Numbered from the stretch's first letter, positions 45,012 through 54,437 are shown. The stretch is DNA of 64,000 bases from Dokdonella_A sp049583635 (GCA_049583635.1 JBAUWF010000064.1:3298-67297), one strand, 5' to 3'. Notes: a model not told the origin generated them from the sequence alone. Numbers and translations: made by a program.

Positions 45012-45852
45012 GTCTGGAAATGGTACACGTTACCCGGCGTCGCTGATCGCCCGGCTGCTCGACGACCTGCACCGGCGATTGCCGACGCGCAGTCCTGCGC
45101 AACTGATCGGTCTGTCCGGTCTGCAGGGCAGCGGCAAGAGCACGCTGGTGCGGCAACTGGTCGATGCGGCAACCAAGCGCGATATCTGTGCGGTCGGCAT
45201 GTCGATAGACGATTTCTATCTGACCCGAAGTGATCGACGACGGCTTGCACGCACGGTACACCCGCTGCTCGCGACTCGCGGCGTGCCGGGAACGCATGAT
45301 CTGACCTTGCTGGCCGGCACGCTTGCTGCGTTGAATCAGGTCTACGGCGGGCATCCGGCGCGATTGCCCGGCTTTGACAAGGGACGCGATATGCGTACGC
45401 CGATCGCGCGTTGGCGTTCAATTACCACGCAGCCGCACTGGATCATTCTGGAGGGCTGGTGTGTCGGCGTGCCACCGCAGTCATCCGCAGCACTCGGCCG
45501 ACCTTGCAATGCGCTCGAACACGACGCCGACACTGACGGATACTGGCGGCAATGGGTCAACCGGCGGCTGCGAACGGACTACGCCGCCGTGTGGGCACGC
45601 TGCGACGCGCTGGTCGTGCTGCAGGCCCCGGATTTCGACGTGGTCGAATGCTGGCGCGACCAGCCGGAACGCAAATTGCGCGAGCGCGGCGCGCCCGAAG
45701 CGATGAGCAAGGCCGAATTACGCCGCTTCCTGATGTTCTACGAGCGCTTGAGCCGGCACGCATTGCGCGCCTTGCCGAAGATCGCTGATATCACGATCGA
45801 AATCGATCGCGAGCGTCATGTACGCACGGTACAGGCGCGCCGTCGTGATTGA
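45010..45852 (+). CDS. P-loop kinase, glycerate-kinase-like
   Basis: A 280-residue P-loop kinase with Walker A GLSGLQGSGKST (about 34-45), an acidic SIDDFYLT motif, TRGVPGTHDL, FDKGRDMR and WIILEGWCVGV, a pattern resembling the D-glycerate 3-kinase (plant GLYK/yeast Tda10) family related to pantothenate and uridine kinases. The actual substrate is not certain. Its start codon overlaps that of pdxH on the other strand. A palindrome follows its stop. Confidence 0.75.
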   Translation: MSGNGTRYPASLIARLLDDLHRRLPTRSPAQLIGLSGLQGSGKSTLVRQLVDAATKRDICAVGMSIDDFYLTRSDRRRLARTVHPLLATRGVPGTHDLTLLAGTLAALNQVYGGHPARLPGFDKGRDMRTPIARWRSITTQPHWIILEGWCVGVPPQSSAALGRPCNALEHDADTDGYWRQWVNRRLRTDYAAVWARCDALVVLQAPDFDVVECWRDQPERKLRERGAPEAMSKAELRRFLMFYERLSRHALRALPKIADITIEIDRERHVRTVQARRRD

Positions 45853-45859
45853 TCTGCAT

Positions 45860-45879
45860 GCGATGCACTCGTGCATCGC
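45860..45879. terminator. Candidate bidirectional terminator
   Basis: A perfect inverted repeat GCGATGCAC-TC-GTGCATCGC between the convergent kinase gene (ends 45852) and dodecin gene (ends 45892). The position is right for a shared terminator, but there is no clear T-tract on either side. Confidence 0.4.
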
Positions 45880-45891
45880 GCCAGCAGACTG

Positions 45892-46095
45892 TCACTCGAC
45901 GATGAAATTGATGCGCATGTTGACACGCCATTCGCTGACGGTACCGTCGTCGCCGGTAGCAACCTTGATCTCGTTGACCCAGGCCGACTTGATGTTCTTG
46001 ACGGTCTTGGACAACTTGTGAAGTCCCTTCTGCACCGCGTCTTCGATGCCTTTCGATGAGGAACTGTTGAGCTCGATGACCTTGGTGACAGACAT
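45892..46095 (-). CDS. Dodecin (flavin-binding protein)
   Basis: A 67-residue dodecin, a small protein that forms hollow dodecamers storing or buffering flavins. VTKVIELNSSSSKGIEDAV at the N terminus, W39 in IKSAWVNEIK (the flavin-stacking Trp position), and the C-terminal RVNMRINFIVE. ATG at 46095. Confidence 0.93.
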   Translation of the reverse strand: MSVTKVIELNSSSSKGIEDAVQKGLHKLSKTVKNIKSAWVNEIKVATGDDGTVSEWRVNMRINFIVE

Positions 46096-46173
46096 GGCAC
46101 TACTCCTTGTTTATGGTGCCCGAACACTATAACAAAGCAATCGCTGACCGGAACGGTCGACTCGGCGATCGGT

Positions 46174-46716
46174 TCAGGTTGCGCCGCCGATCCTGTCGAC
46201 ACCGGTATTCACCGTCGGGCGCTGCGCGCCGTTTCCCGGCGCCCGCGGCAGGGTGCGCAACCAGATGAGAAACACCACCAGAGCGTCGAGAACGATCAAG
46301 GCCTGCCACAGGTACAGATGAAACCAGTCGAACCAGGTGCGGTTCCATTGCCCGAGATAGAACAGGCTGATGATACGTACCAGATTCAGCACCTGGATGG
46401 CCAGGAAGCCAAGCCCGATCCCGACCAGCTTGCGCTTCCAGCTTGCCGGAAACGCGAGCATCGCAGAAACCAGGATGATGACCGCCTCCACCCCGTTGCA
46501 GCCACGCTCGATCGAAATCGCGAACCCGTTGGTCGCGCTGCGGATCACCTTGCCTTGGACGATGACGTGGCCATCGAACGTGCCGACCAGCCATGCGCAG
46601 ATGTTCGCAAGGATCGTCGTGAACGGCACGATCACATGTCGATCCACTGGTTCGAGCAACTCGAGAGTGAACAGGATCGCGAGGCAGACCATGAAAATCA
46701 GAATGAACCGCAGCAT
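46174..46716 (-). CDS. xrtH: Exosortase H (XrtH)
   Basis: A 180-residue polytopic membrane protein with the exosortase/archaeosortase catalytic triad: Cys73 in SIERGCNGVEA, Arg114 in LNLVRIISLFY, His133 in WFDWFHLYLWQ. Short length and these contexts match XrtH, which in other bacteria is predicted to process proteins with IPTL-CTERM tails. Four or five membrane helices. The ATG at 46716 is used; a GTG at 46734 is also in frame. No polysaccharide locus is nearby. A glycine-rich protein with a sorting-like tail is encoded 2 kb away (48630-48869). Confidence 0.85.
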   Translation of the reverse strand: MLRFILIFMVCLAILFTLELLEPVDRHVIVPFTTILANICAWLVGTFDGHVIVQGKVIRSATNGFAISIERGCNGVEAVIILVSAMLAFPASWKRKLVGIGLGFLAIQVLNLVRIISLFYLGQWNRTWFDWFHLYLWQALIVLDALVVFLIWLRTLPRAPGNGAQRPTVNTGVDRIGGAT

Positions 46717-46906
46717 CGTGCTAGGAACGCTCACTACAGGTCGTGACAGGACCCGTCGAGTAGAGGCAATCGAGCCTTTGTGAGGTCAAGGACTCGTGGG
46801 GGTTGCGGAAAAATGGCGCCATGGTGAGGAATTGCCCCAATCGGGCTGGTGCAGGCCGTCTAGGATACGGGATCGCGCGCTGCAAGTGCTGCTAGCATCC
46901 CGTTCC

Positions 46907-47458
46907 ATGAATCCGTCGCCGAACCTGTTCTTCATTGGCCCGATGGGAGCCGGCAAGACCACGATCGGCCGTCGTACCGCGTCGGTGCTGGATATGCCGT
47001 TCCACGATCTTGATCAGGAAATCGAAGCACGCACTGGAGCCAGCGTCAATCTGGTGTTCGACGTCGAAGGAGAGTGCGGCTTTCGCGCGCGCGAGACCGC
47101 CCTGTTGGCTGAACTCGCCGCCGGCAACGGATTGGTACTCGCGACCGGCGGCGGCGCGGTGCTGCACGAGGAAAATCGCCGCGTATTGAGAACACGTGGG
47201 TTCGTCGTGTGGCTGGACGTCGATCCGGACGCACAACTGAGCCGGCTTTCACGCGATCGCCGCCGACCGCTGCTGAGCGGCCCCGATCGCTATCAAAGGC
47301 TGCAACGACTCGCTGCGGAGCGCAATCCGCTGTACGCCGCAATCGCTGATTTGCACGTACTCTCGAACGGCGTCGGCAATTGCGCGCAGCAGGCACGGCA
47401 TGTGGCCGAACTGGTCGAGTCGCGTTGGCAACGCAGCGGCGCCCACATGTCGGCATGA
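46907..47458 (+). CDS. aroK: Shikimate kinase
   Basis: A 183-residue kinase that phosphorylates shikimate. Walker A FIGPMGAGKTTIG (9-21), DLDQEIEARTG with the shikimate-binding DxD region, LATGGGAV, and the lid RRPLL. ATG at 46907 gives the family length; a longer upstream frame has no support. The stop overlaps aroB (ATGA). Confidence 0.94.
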   Translation: MNPSPNLFFIGPMGAGKTTIGRRTASVLDMPFHDLDQEIEARTGASVNLVFDVEGECGFRARETALLAELAAGNGLVLATGGGAVLHEENRRVLRTRGFVVWLDVDPDAQLSRLSRDRRRPLLSGPDRYQRLQRLAAERNPLYAAIADLHVLSNGVGNCAQQARHVAELVESRWQRSGAHMSA

Positions 47459-48531
47459 TCACGCTCGACGTAACGCTCAATCATCGAAGTTATCCGATCC
47501 TGATCGGCGCCGGTCTGCTCGCCGACGCGGCCAGATGGCGCACAATGCTGACCGGACATCACGCGCTCGTGGTCACCAACGAAACCATCGCGCCGCTCTA
47601 TCTGGAACGCGTGCGCTCCGGCCTCGATGGACTGCAGCATGATGCACTGATCCTTCCAGATGGCGAAGCGCAAAAAACGCTGGCGAATACCGGCCTTGTA
47701 TACGATGCGCTGGCCGCGCTCGGCGCAACCCGCGATGCCTGTGTGATTGCCCTCGGCGGTGGCGTCATCGGCGACATGGCGGGTTTCGCCGCCGCGACCT
47801 GGATGCGCGGCGTCGACTTCATCCAGATGCCGACCAGCCTGCTCGCCATGGTCGATTCCTCGGTGGGTGGCAAGACCGGCGTGAATCTGCGCGAGGGCAA
47901 GAATCTCGTCGGCGCTTTCCATCAACCGCGTGCGGTGATTGCCGACATCACGACACTCGATTCACTGCCCACGCGCGAACTGCGTTCGGGTCTGGCCGAA
48001 GTGATCAAGTATGGCGCGATTGCCGATGCCTCGTTCCTGGACTGGATCGAGCGCCATGCGGACGAATTGATCGATGGCTCACCCACACGGCTTGCCGAGG
48101 TTGTCGAGCGCAGTTGCCGCCACAAGGCCGCGATCGTCGCTCGCGACGAACGCGAGCACGGCGAGCGTGCCCTGCTCAACTTCGGCCACACATTTGCGCA
48201 CGCGATCGAGGTCGAATGCGGCTATGGCGCCGTGCTGCACGGCGAAGCGGTTGCGATCGGCATGCGGCTTGCCGCACAACTTTCGGCCGAGATCGGCTGG
48301 GCCGAAGACGCCGATATCGTGCGTCTTGCGCACCTGCTGGCGCGCTGTGGACTGCCGACCGCGATTCCTGCCGGCATCAGCCCGGATGCATTGCTCACGC
48401 GCATGCGCCTGGACAAGAAGACACTCGACAACCAATTGCGTCTGGTGCTGTGGCGTGGCCCCGGCCACGCCGAAATCGCCGCCAACGTCGCCGAATCCGA
48501 TTTGCGCGCGGTATTGCACGCGGCCCGATAA
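47455..48531 (+). CDS. aroB: 3-dehydroquinate synthase
   Basis: A 358-residue NAD- and metal-dependent synthase, second step of the shikimate pathway. NAD site GGGVIGDMAGFAAATWMRGV, PTSLLAMVDSSVGGKTGVN, metal ligands in ERHADELIDGS, NFGHTFAHAIE and LHGEAVAIG. Coupled to aroK by an ATGA overlap. Confidence 0.95.
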   Translation: MITLDVTLNHRSYPILIGAGLLADAARWRTMLTGHHALVVTNETIAPLYLERVRSGLDGLQHDALILPDGEAQKTLANTGLVYDALAALGATRDACVIALGGGVIGDMAGFAAATWMRGVDFIQMPTSLLAMVDSSVGGKTGVNLREGKNLVGAFHQPRAVIADITTLDSLPTRELRSGLAEVIKYGAIADASFLDWIERHADELIDGSPTRLAEVVERSCRHKAAIVARDEREHGERALLNFGHTFAHAIEVECGYGAVLHGEAVAIGMRLAAQLSAEIGWAEDADIVRLAHLLARCGLPTAIPAGISPDALLTRMRLDKKTLDNQLRLVLWRGPGHAEIAANVAESDLRAVLHAAR

Positions 48532-48629
48532 CCGCACATGAGATTCCTGCAACCGAAAGACTTGTCGCCCTCTTGGCCCGAGGGGCCGAACCGCAAGGGC
48601 TACAACGACTAACCTTGGGTGGAGTTTCC

Positions 48630-48869
48630 TCAGCTCGCGCGGCGCGCCACACCGACCAGGCCGACCAGCAACAGCGCCAGCGCGGTCAACGACCACCAGG
48701 ACGCAGCCGGGGTCGCGATCACGCCGGTGCCGCCACCGTCACCGCCACCGCCACCGCCGCCGCCGCCTCCGCCGTCGGGTGGCAACACGTCCGAATCGAT
48801 CTTGACATCATTGTCGCCGAGGCTCGGATCCGGAAGATCGCTGGACACGGAAACCTCGTTGTATGTCAT
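48630..48869 (-). CDS. Small Gly-rich protein with exosortase-type C-terminal tail
   Basis: A 79-residue open frame. Residues 1-32 are acidic with no signal peptide; 33-48 are nearly all glycine (encoded by a CCG/CCA trinucleotide tract); then ATPAASWW, a hydrophobic helix (about 59-74) and the terminal ARRAS. Linker, hydrophobic helix and basic end match the layout of exosortase sorting tails, and the P-x-x-S-W element is loosely like IPTLSEWG. The frame is open another 69 bases upstream but has no start. It may be a truncated remnant of a longer exported protein. It is the only candidate XrtH substrate in the window. Confidence 0.5.
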   Translation of the reverse strand: MTYNEVSVSSDLPDPSLGDNDVKIDSDVLPPDGGGGGGGGGGGDGGGTGVIATPAASWWSLTALALLLVGLVGVARRAS

Positions 48870-49069
48870 GCCCGTGAAAGCCGCATCGATCGATTGCGCA
48901 CAAATCAGATGCTCAGTGTGGCGGATTTTGGTCGGTGGTCAACAAAATTGTGAACTTCGTCTCATTTTCGGACCGACCGAGGGTGATTCGCTTGCATCGA
49001 CGTCGCCTCAGACGCATTCGCAACGCAATGTCTGTCCGTCGGCCCACTGGCTCGCACTACAATTGCGCA

Positions 49070-49309
49070 ATGCGGATATTCATGCAGACCCAGGCGTCGC
49101 TCGATGAAGCGCCACGTTACTATCAGATCGTACTGGAGCAGGACCTGCTCGGCGGGTGGACGCTGTACCGCGAATGGGGCCGGCCCGGTGGTCGCAGCGC
49201 CAGCAAGCGCGAAGTTTACCTGGACCGCGACGAAGCGTTCGATGCGTTCGAACACATTCGCGACGCGCAAATCCGTCGCGGGTTCCAGGTCATGTTCCGA
49301 CAGGGCTAG
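49070..49309 (+). CDS. Single-domain WGR protein
   Basis: A 79-residue protein that is essentially one WGR domain: YQIVLEQDLLGGWTLYREWG, RPGGR, and FEHIRDAQIRRGFQV. WGR domains occur in PARP proteins and bacterial regulators and can bind nucleic acid. Here it stands alone. ATG at 49070. Confidence 0.75.
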   Translation: MRIFMQTQASLDEAPRYYQIVLEQDLLGGWTLYREWGRPGGRSASKREVYLDRDEAFDAFEHIRDAQIRRGFQVMFRQG

Positions 49310-49482
49310 CAGGCCGCCGCGAGTCTCGAAACAACTCCGCGCGGGCGCCAACATGGTCCGGCACCGCCCTGCCGAAAATCCGCCGGTCTTGTTGCGACCA
49401 CATTTGCCGTGCCATGGCATCCCGCGCCACACCGGATATCATGCCGCCTCTGCCGAATCGCCGGGAGCACATCGAAGCATCC

Positions 49483-50559
49483 ATGCCGAACCCGATTCCC
49501 GATCACCGTCTGTTGCGAGCGCTCCGGCGCGAACCGGTCGACATGACACCGGTCTGGATCATGCGCCAGGCCGGCCGCTACCTGCCGGAATACCGCGCCA
49601 CGCGAGCGCGCGCCGGCAGCTTCCTCGCGCTGGCAAAGACACCCGATCTGGCCTGCGAAGTAACCTTGCAGCCGCTGGCACGATTCGCGCTCGATGCCGC
49701 CATCCTTTTCTCGGACATCCTGACGATTCCCGATGCCATGGGCCTCGGCCTGCACTTCGTCGAGGGCGAGGGTCCCAAGTTTTATCACCCTTTGCGCAGC
49801 GCGTCCGATATCAACAAGCTCGGTGTGCCGGACGTCGAATCGGAGTTGCGCTATGTCATCGATGCGGTACGTCTGATACGCCACGAACTGGCCGATCGCG
49901 TGCCACTGATCGGATTCGCAGGCAGCCCGTGGACCTTGGCTTGTTACATGATTGAAGGCGCAAGTTCGAGCAGCTTCGCGCGTGCCAAGACGCTGGCGTG
50001 GGACGATCCGGCCAGCATGCATCGCCTGCTCGACATTCTGGCGCGTTCGGTTGCGCAGTATTTGTCGGCGCAAGTCGCCGCTGGTGCGCAAACACTGATG
50101 GTGTTCGACACCTGGGGCGGGCTGCTCTCACCCGTGCAGTTCCAGGAATTCTCGCTGCGCGCGCTGAATCAGGTCACCGCCCTGTTGAAATCCGGCGCTA
50201 CCACGCGCGATGTGCCGCTGATCCTGTTTTCGAAGGGTGCCAATGGCCATCTCGAGGGCCTGGCCGACAGCGGCTGCGATGCGCTTGGTCTGGATTGGAC
50301 GATAACGCTCGGCGCCGCGCGTTCTCGGGTCGGCGATCGCGTCGCATTGCAAGGCAATGTCGATCCGTCCGTGCTGCATGCCTCGCCTGACAGAATCCTT
50401 GCCGAGGTTCGGACCGCGCTCGAGAGTTTCGGTCCGCACCCCGGTCATGTGTTCAACCTCGGTCATGGCGTGACGCCCGATGTCGATCCCGATCGCGTCG
50501 CCGTTCTCGTCGACGCAGTACACCAGCTGAGCGCGACCGAAGTGTCCTCCACAACGTAA
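49483..50559 (+). CDS. hemE: Uroporphyrinogen decarboxylase
   Basis: A 358-residue enzyme converting uroporphyrinogen III to coproporphyrinogen III in haem synthesis. Both family signatures are intact: PVWIMRQAGRYLPEYR near residues 24-39, and GFAGSPWTLACYMIEG around 145-160. ATG at 49483. Confidence 0.95.
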   Translation: MPNPIPDHRLLRALRREPVDMTPVWIMRQAGRYLPEYRATRARAGSFLALAKTPDLACEVTLQPLARFALDAAILFSDILTIPDAMGLGLHFVEGEGPKFYHPLRSASDINKLGVPDVESELRYVIDAVRLIRHELADRVPLIGFAGSPWTLACYMIEGASSSSFARAKTLAWDDPASMHRLLDILARSVAQYLSAQVAAGAQTLMVFDTWGGLLSPVQFQEFSLRALNQVTALLKSGATTRDVPLILFSKGANGHLEGLADSGCDALGLDWTITLGAARSRVGDRVALQGNVDPSVLHASPDRILAEVRTALESFGPHPGHVFNLGHGVTPDVDPDRVAVLVDAVHQLSATEVSSTT

Positions 50560-50670
50560 ACGCGATCCTCGCCGAAATGATCACGCCACGACGGGATGAG
50601 GGTCGCTACTGCACGTGGGCAATGGTGCGGTTTGTCTTGGTCGGCCGTCTCGCTATAACAAGAGCTTTTT

Positions 50671-50700
50671 GTTCACCCTGAGCGTAGCGCCGAAGGCGCG
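50671..50700. repeat. Intergenic palindromic repeat unit
   Basis: GTTCACCCTGAGCGTAGCGC followed by CGAAGGCGCG, with a GCGCC-GAA-GGCGC hairpin (50687-50699). It resembles the widespread GTTCACCCTGAGC-type intergenic repeat of proteobacteria. It lies between convergent hemE and the hybrid kinase gene and may also act in termination. Confidence 0.35.
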
Positions 50701-50729
50701 CGCCCGCGATCTGACAACGAGCCGTCTTC

Positions 50730-53700
50730 CTACCTTGTTCGTGGCATCAACCGCGCGATTTCCGCGTCGAGCGCTGCGCGAGTCAGCGGTTTGCGCAAGA
50801 AACCGCCGATACCGGCCGCCAGGCAACGTTCCTGCTCGTCACCGCTCGAACGCGCCGTCACCGCAACCAGCGGCAGATGCGCTGTGGTGGTCTCGCTATT
50901 GCGAATCAGGCGAGCAAGCGCCAACCCGTCGACCCCCGGCAGGTCGAGGTCGAGTAGCGCGAGGTCGAAGCGGCGCTGCTTGAGTTCGGACAATGCCGCC
51001 AGTCCATTCGGTACGTGGTATGCGTGATGTCCGCTGCTTTCGAGCAACCCGGCGATGACGCGCGCGACGACGGCGTCGTCCTCGACCAGCAGGATATCGA
51101 GTCCGACCCGGGCTTGTTGCCGAACCGCCGTCGAAGGCGATATTGCGTCCTTTGATTCGTCGGTAACGTCGACCAGCGGCAAGCGGACGACAAATTCGCT
51201 GCCACGACCAGGCTCGCTGACGAGTTCGATCTCACCGCCCATCAGCTGGACCAGTTCGTGGCAGATGGCGAGCCCGAGCCCGCTGCCGCCGTGACGCCGC
51301 GCAACGCCATCGTCGGCCTGCTCGAAACGCTGAAACAGACGCGAGCGGACGTCCGCCGTCATCCCTGGGCCGCTGTCGAGCACTCGCACCACTAGCCCAT
51401 GGGGGTGCGCGCGGGCAAGCGCCAGTCTGACGCCACCGCGCTCCGTGAACTTCAGCGCATTGTTCACCAGATTCAACAGGACCTGCTTGAGGCGCAATGC
51501 ATCACCGAGCACCCGACTCGGCGCGTCATCCGCCACGCTCATGTCGAGCGTCAGGCCCTTGCGCAGCGCCAATGGCAGTTCCAGCGCAATCACTTCCCGC
51601 AGCAGCGTGCACGGATCGAACGGCACCGATTCCAGCGTCAGTTTGCCCGCGTCGATGCGTGCCAGATCGAGACTGTCGTTGACCTGCCGCAACAGCAGTT
51701 CGCCGGATTGCTGAATTGCGTCGGCGTAATCGCGCTGGCGCTGGTCGAGCGGTGTGCCGAGCAACAACTCGGTCATGCCGAGCACGGCGGTCAGTGGGGT
51801 GCGGATCTCGTGGCCCATCGTGGCGAGAAACGCCGACTGGGTGTCGGCAAGCTTCTCGGCATCGTGACGCCGCTCCTCGGCAAGCACCAGCAGGTGACGT
51901 CGCCTTATGCGCACACGCCAGGCGCCGAGCATCGCGAATGCCGCGAGCAGCACAATCAGCATATACAGCAGATACGCCCAGGGCGTTGCCCAGGGCGGCG
52001 TGGCAACGGAAATTTCCAGTGGCCGCTCGATCCTGCCCCAGATGCCATCGGCATTCGCCGCACGCACGTCGAGGGTGTATCGGCCCGGCGCCAGCTGCGA
52101 ATACACGCGCTCGCCATGGTCGCTTGCGACCCATCCGCTGTCGAAACCGGAAAGATGAAACCGGTAACGGTTCGCTGCCGGATTGGCGTAGGACAGGGCG
52201 CGCGCGCTGACATCAAGGTCGCGGTCGTCATAACGCAGCGCGACGGGTTGCGCGGGATCCAGAGTGATCTGCTCACGACCACGGCGCACCTTGAGCGCCA
52301 CCAGCCGGACCGGTGGCGGCGGCAAGTCCAGTTGCAACGCGGTTGGATTGAAGGCGACAACTCCGGCAAGCGTTCCGGCATATAGCGTGCCGTCGCTGCT
52401 GCGAGCGATCGCGCCAACCAGAAACTCGGGGCTGAGCAATCCATCGTTCGATCCGAAGTGATGCAACGCGCGGCTATGGCCATCAACGCGCCACAGGCCG
52501 CGCGGCGATGTCACCCACACGCTGCCATCGGACGCGACCGAGATATCGCCGCCGCTCAACGTCGGCCAACCGACTCGTGCATCCAGACGTTCATCCAGAT
52601 TCATCGCGCCGGCGCCGAGACGGTAGTGTTCGAGCGCACCTTGGCGATGCAGCCACAACGCATCGCCGGCGGCGAAAGCGATCGAGTAGACCGGTTTCTT
52701 CGGCGATCCTTCCACGTCGATGAAACGGTCACCGGCCGGATCGAAGCGCTCCACGCCGGTGCTTGTCGCGATCCACGGCCGATCGTCGTCATCGAGCACG
52801 AGCGTGGTTATGTCGGCATCACCAATTGTGTGCTCGATCGGCGTATAGCGACGAAGAATCTTCTCGCCAACCTTTGCGATGTGGATGATGCCGCCTCCGT
52901 GCGCGCTGGCCCAGAGGCTGCCGTCGCGGGCGCGCACCAGATGATCGACGTACCCGGGCGGCAATGCGTCGGCACGACGGGCATCCACCGGCAACTCGAT
53001 GGTCCCGGTTCCGTCCAGAGCCACCAGGCGCAGTCCCTCGGCATGTCCGATCCACAATCGATCGGTACCTTCGGGCAGGATCGACCAGACCACGTGGGTT
53101 ACGCCATGCAGGCGTTCTGCCCAGTGTGCGATATGGCCATCGGCCGGATCGATGCGATCGAGTCCGTCACGGCCGCTGGACGCCCAGATGGCTCCATCCG
53201 GGGCGACCGCCAGCGCATGCACCTGCGGGAAGGACAGGCTCGATGGATCGCCGATTCGATGACGGAACCCGGCGAAATTGCGCGAATGCGGCGTCAGCCG
53301 CGCAACACCGCCGTCGAACAGGCTGAACCAGATGCCGCCTTCGGCATCGGCAAGAATATCGGTTACGCGCGTACCGGGCAGCGTGCCGGGCGTACCCTCA
53401 CCCGGTTCGTAGCGGTGCAGTCCGTCGGCATCCTGTCGGGCCAGACCATGGTAGGTGCCGATCCACAGCGCGCCCTTGGCATCGTGCGCCAACGACACCA
53501 CACCCAGCGGCGGTGTCGTCGGCGCCACTTCGCCGAGATACTGCAATTCGGTCCCGATCCGGAACAGGCCCTTGCGTGTTCCTACCAGCATGCTGCCATC
53601 GGTATCAGCCTCAACTGCGAGCACGAGCGAGCGGCCGGGGCGCGCGTCCATCGGCGGTATGCTGACATGGACAATGCGTCCGTCTATCTCACGTACATCG

Positions 53701-54299
53701 ACGCCCACATCCGTGCCGATCCACATTCGCCCCTGCGCGTCGCCGGCCAGCGCGAGAACAGTGCTCGATATCAGCGAGGCCGGATCATCGGCGTCGTGAT
53801 CGACATGCAGGAAATGTCCATCCGGCTCGAGCCGGTTGAGTCCGCCGAGATAGGTACCGACCCAGATCGCTCCGGCCTTGTCTTCAGCCAGCGCCCAGAC
53901 ATCGTCGCTGCCCAGTGTTGTGAGGTCGTTCGGCACATGGTGCCAGTGGTGGAAGTGCACGCCGTCGCCATCAAGGCGGTTGAGCCCGGTTGCATCGCCA
54001 CCGCACCACAAGCGGCCTTTCGAATCCACCAGCAAGGTAGCGATGTCGTTTGCGGACAGCGACGCCGGGGCGGCCAGATCGTTACGGAACACACGAAAAT
54101 CCACCCCATCGTAGCGCGCGAGTCCGTCGTGAGTGGCGAACCAGATGAAGCCGTCCCGATCCTGGTCGACCTGGTTGACGACGCTGGAGGGCAACCCGTC
54201 ATTGACCCCGAGGTTGACGAATTGCGGCGCAGACGGCGGCGGTTTCGCAACTGCGGCAACAGCCGGCGCGAGCAGCGAAAGCACAAGCAATCGGACCAT
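50730..54299 (-). CDS. Hybrid sensor histidine kinase with two-component propeller sensor domain
   Basis: A 1189-residue one-piece sensor. A signal anchor (MVRLLVLSLLAPAVAAVA) leads into about 14 Reg_prop blades (DRDGFIWFATHDGLARYDG-type), a Y_Y_Y domain (about 690-770), a membrane helix near 775-797, HisKA with H at about 830 (GHEIRTPLTAV), HATPase (NLVNNALKFTERGG, GSGLGLAI), and a receiver (about 1065-1185, D near 1116 in LLDLDLPG). There is no C-terminal DNA-binding domain. The ATG at 54299 has GGAG eight bases upstream. Related proteins sense periplasmic oligosaccharides in Bacteroidetes; the ligand here is unknown. No cognate regulator gene is adjacent. Confidence 0.92.
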   Translation of the reverse strand: MVRLLVLSLLAPAVAAVAKPPPSAPQFVNLGVNDGLPSSVVNQVDQDRDGFIWFATHDGLARYDGVDFRVFRNDLAAPASLSANDIATLLVDSKGRLWCGGDATGLNRLDGDGVHFHHWHHVPNDLTTLGSDDVWALAEDKAGAIWVGTYLGGLNRLEPDGHFLHVDHDADDPASLISSTVLALAGDAQGRMWIGTDVGVDVREIDGRIVHVSIPPMDARPGRSLVLAVEADTDGSMLVGTRKGLFRIGTELQYLGEVAPTTPPLGVVSLAHDAKGALWIGTYHGLARQDADGLHRYEPGEGTPGTLPGTRVTDILADAEGGIWFSLFDGGVARLTPHSRNFAGFRHRIGDPSSLSFPQVHALAVAPDGAIWASSGRDGLDRIDPADGHIAHWAERLHGVTHVVWSILPEGTDRLWIGHAEGLRLVALDGTGTIELPVDARRADALPPGYVDHLVRARDGSLWASAHGGGIIHIAKVGEKILRRYTPIEHTIGDADITTLVLDDDDRPWIATSTGVERFDPAGDRFIDVEGSPKKPVYSIAFAAGDALWLHRQGALEHYRLGAGAMNLDERLDARVGWPTLSGGDISVASDGSVWVTSPRGLWRVDGHSRALHHFGSNDGLLSPEFLVGAIARSSDGTLYAGTLAGVVAFNPTALQLDLPPPPVRLVALKVRRGREQITLDPAQPVALRYDDRDLDVSARALSYANPAANRYRFHLSGFDSGWVASDHGERVYSQLAPGRYTLDVRAANADGIWGRIERPLEISVATPPWATPWAYLLYMLIVLLAAFAMLGAWRVRIRRRHLLVLAEERRHDAEKLADTQSAFLATMGHEIRTPLTAVLGMTELLLGTPLDQRQRDYADAIQQSGELLLRQVNDSLDLARIDAGKLTLESVPFDPCTLLREVIALELPLALRKGLTLDMSVADDAPSRVLGDALRLKQVLLNLVNNALKFTERGGVRLALARAHPHGLVVRVLDSGPGMTADVRSRLFQRFEQADDGVARRHGGSGLGLAICHELVQLMGGEIELVSEPGRGSEFVVRLPLVDVTDESKDAISPSTAVRQQARVGLDILLVEDDAVVARVIAGLLESSGHHAYHVPNGLAALSELKQRRFDLALLDLDLPGVDGLALARLIRNSETTTAHLPLVAVTARSSGDEQERCLAAGIGGFLRKPLTRAALDAEIARLMPRTR

Positions 54300-54437
54300 G
54301 CGAATTCTCCCCGGGCCACATGGTGCCACGGGCCCCGGTGGATGGGAAACCGATTGCGAAAGTGGTTGCGCCACGCATGACCGGGGGCGATAGGCTCTAG
54401 AATCGGCTTGACTCGCCGACATGGTTCGCCATACCTC

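Noticed and set aside
52458..54380. 640-codon plus-strand frame opposite the hybrid kinase
   Set aside because: Mirror of the Reg_prop repeats in another frame; composition is not protein-like.
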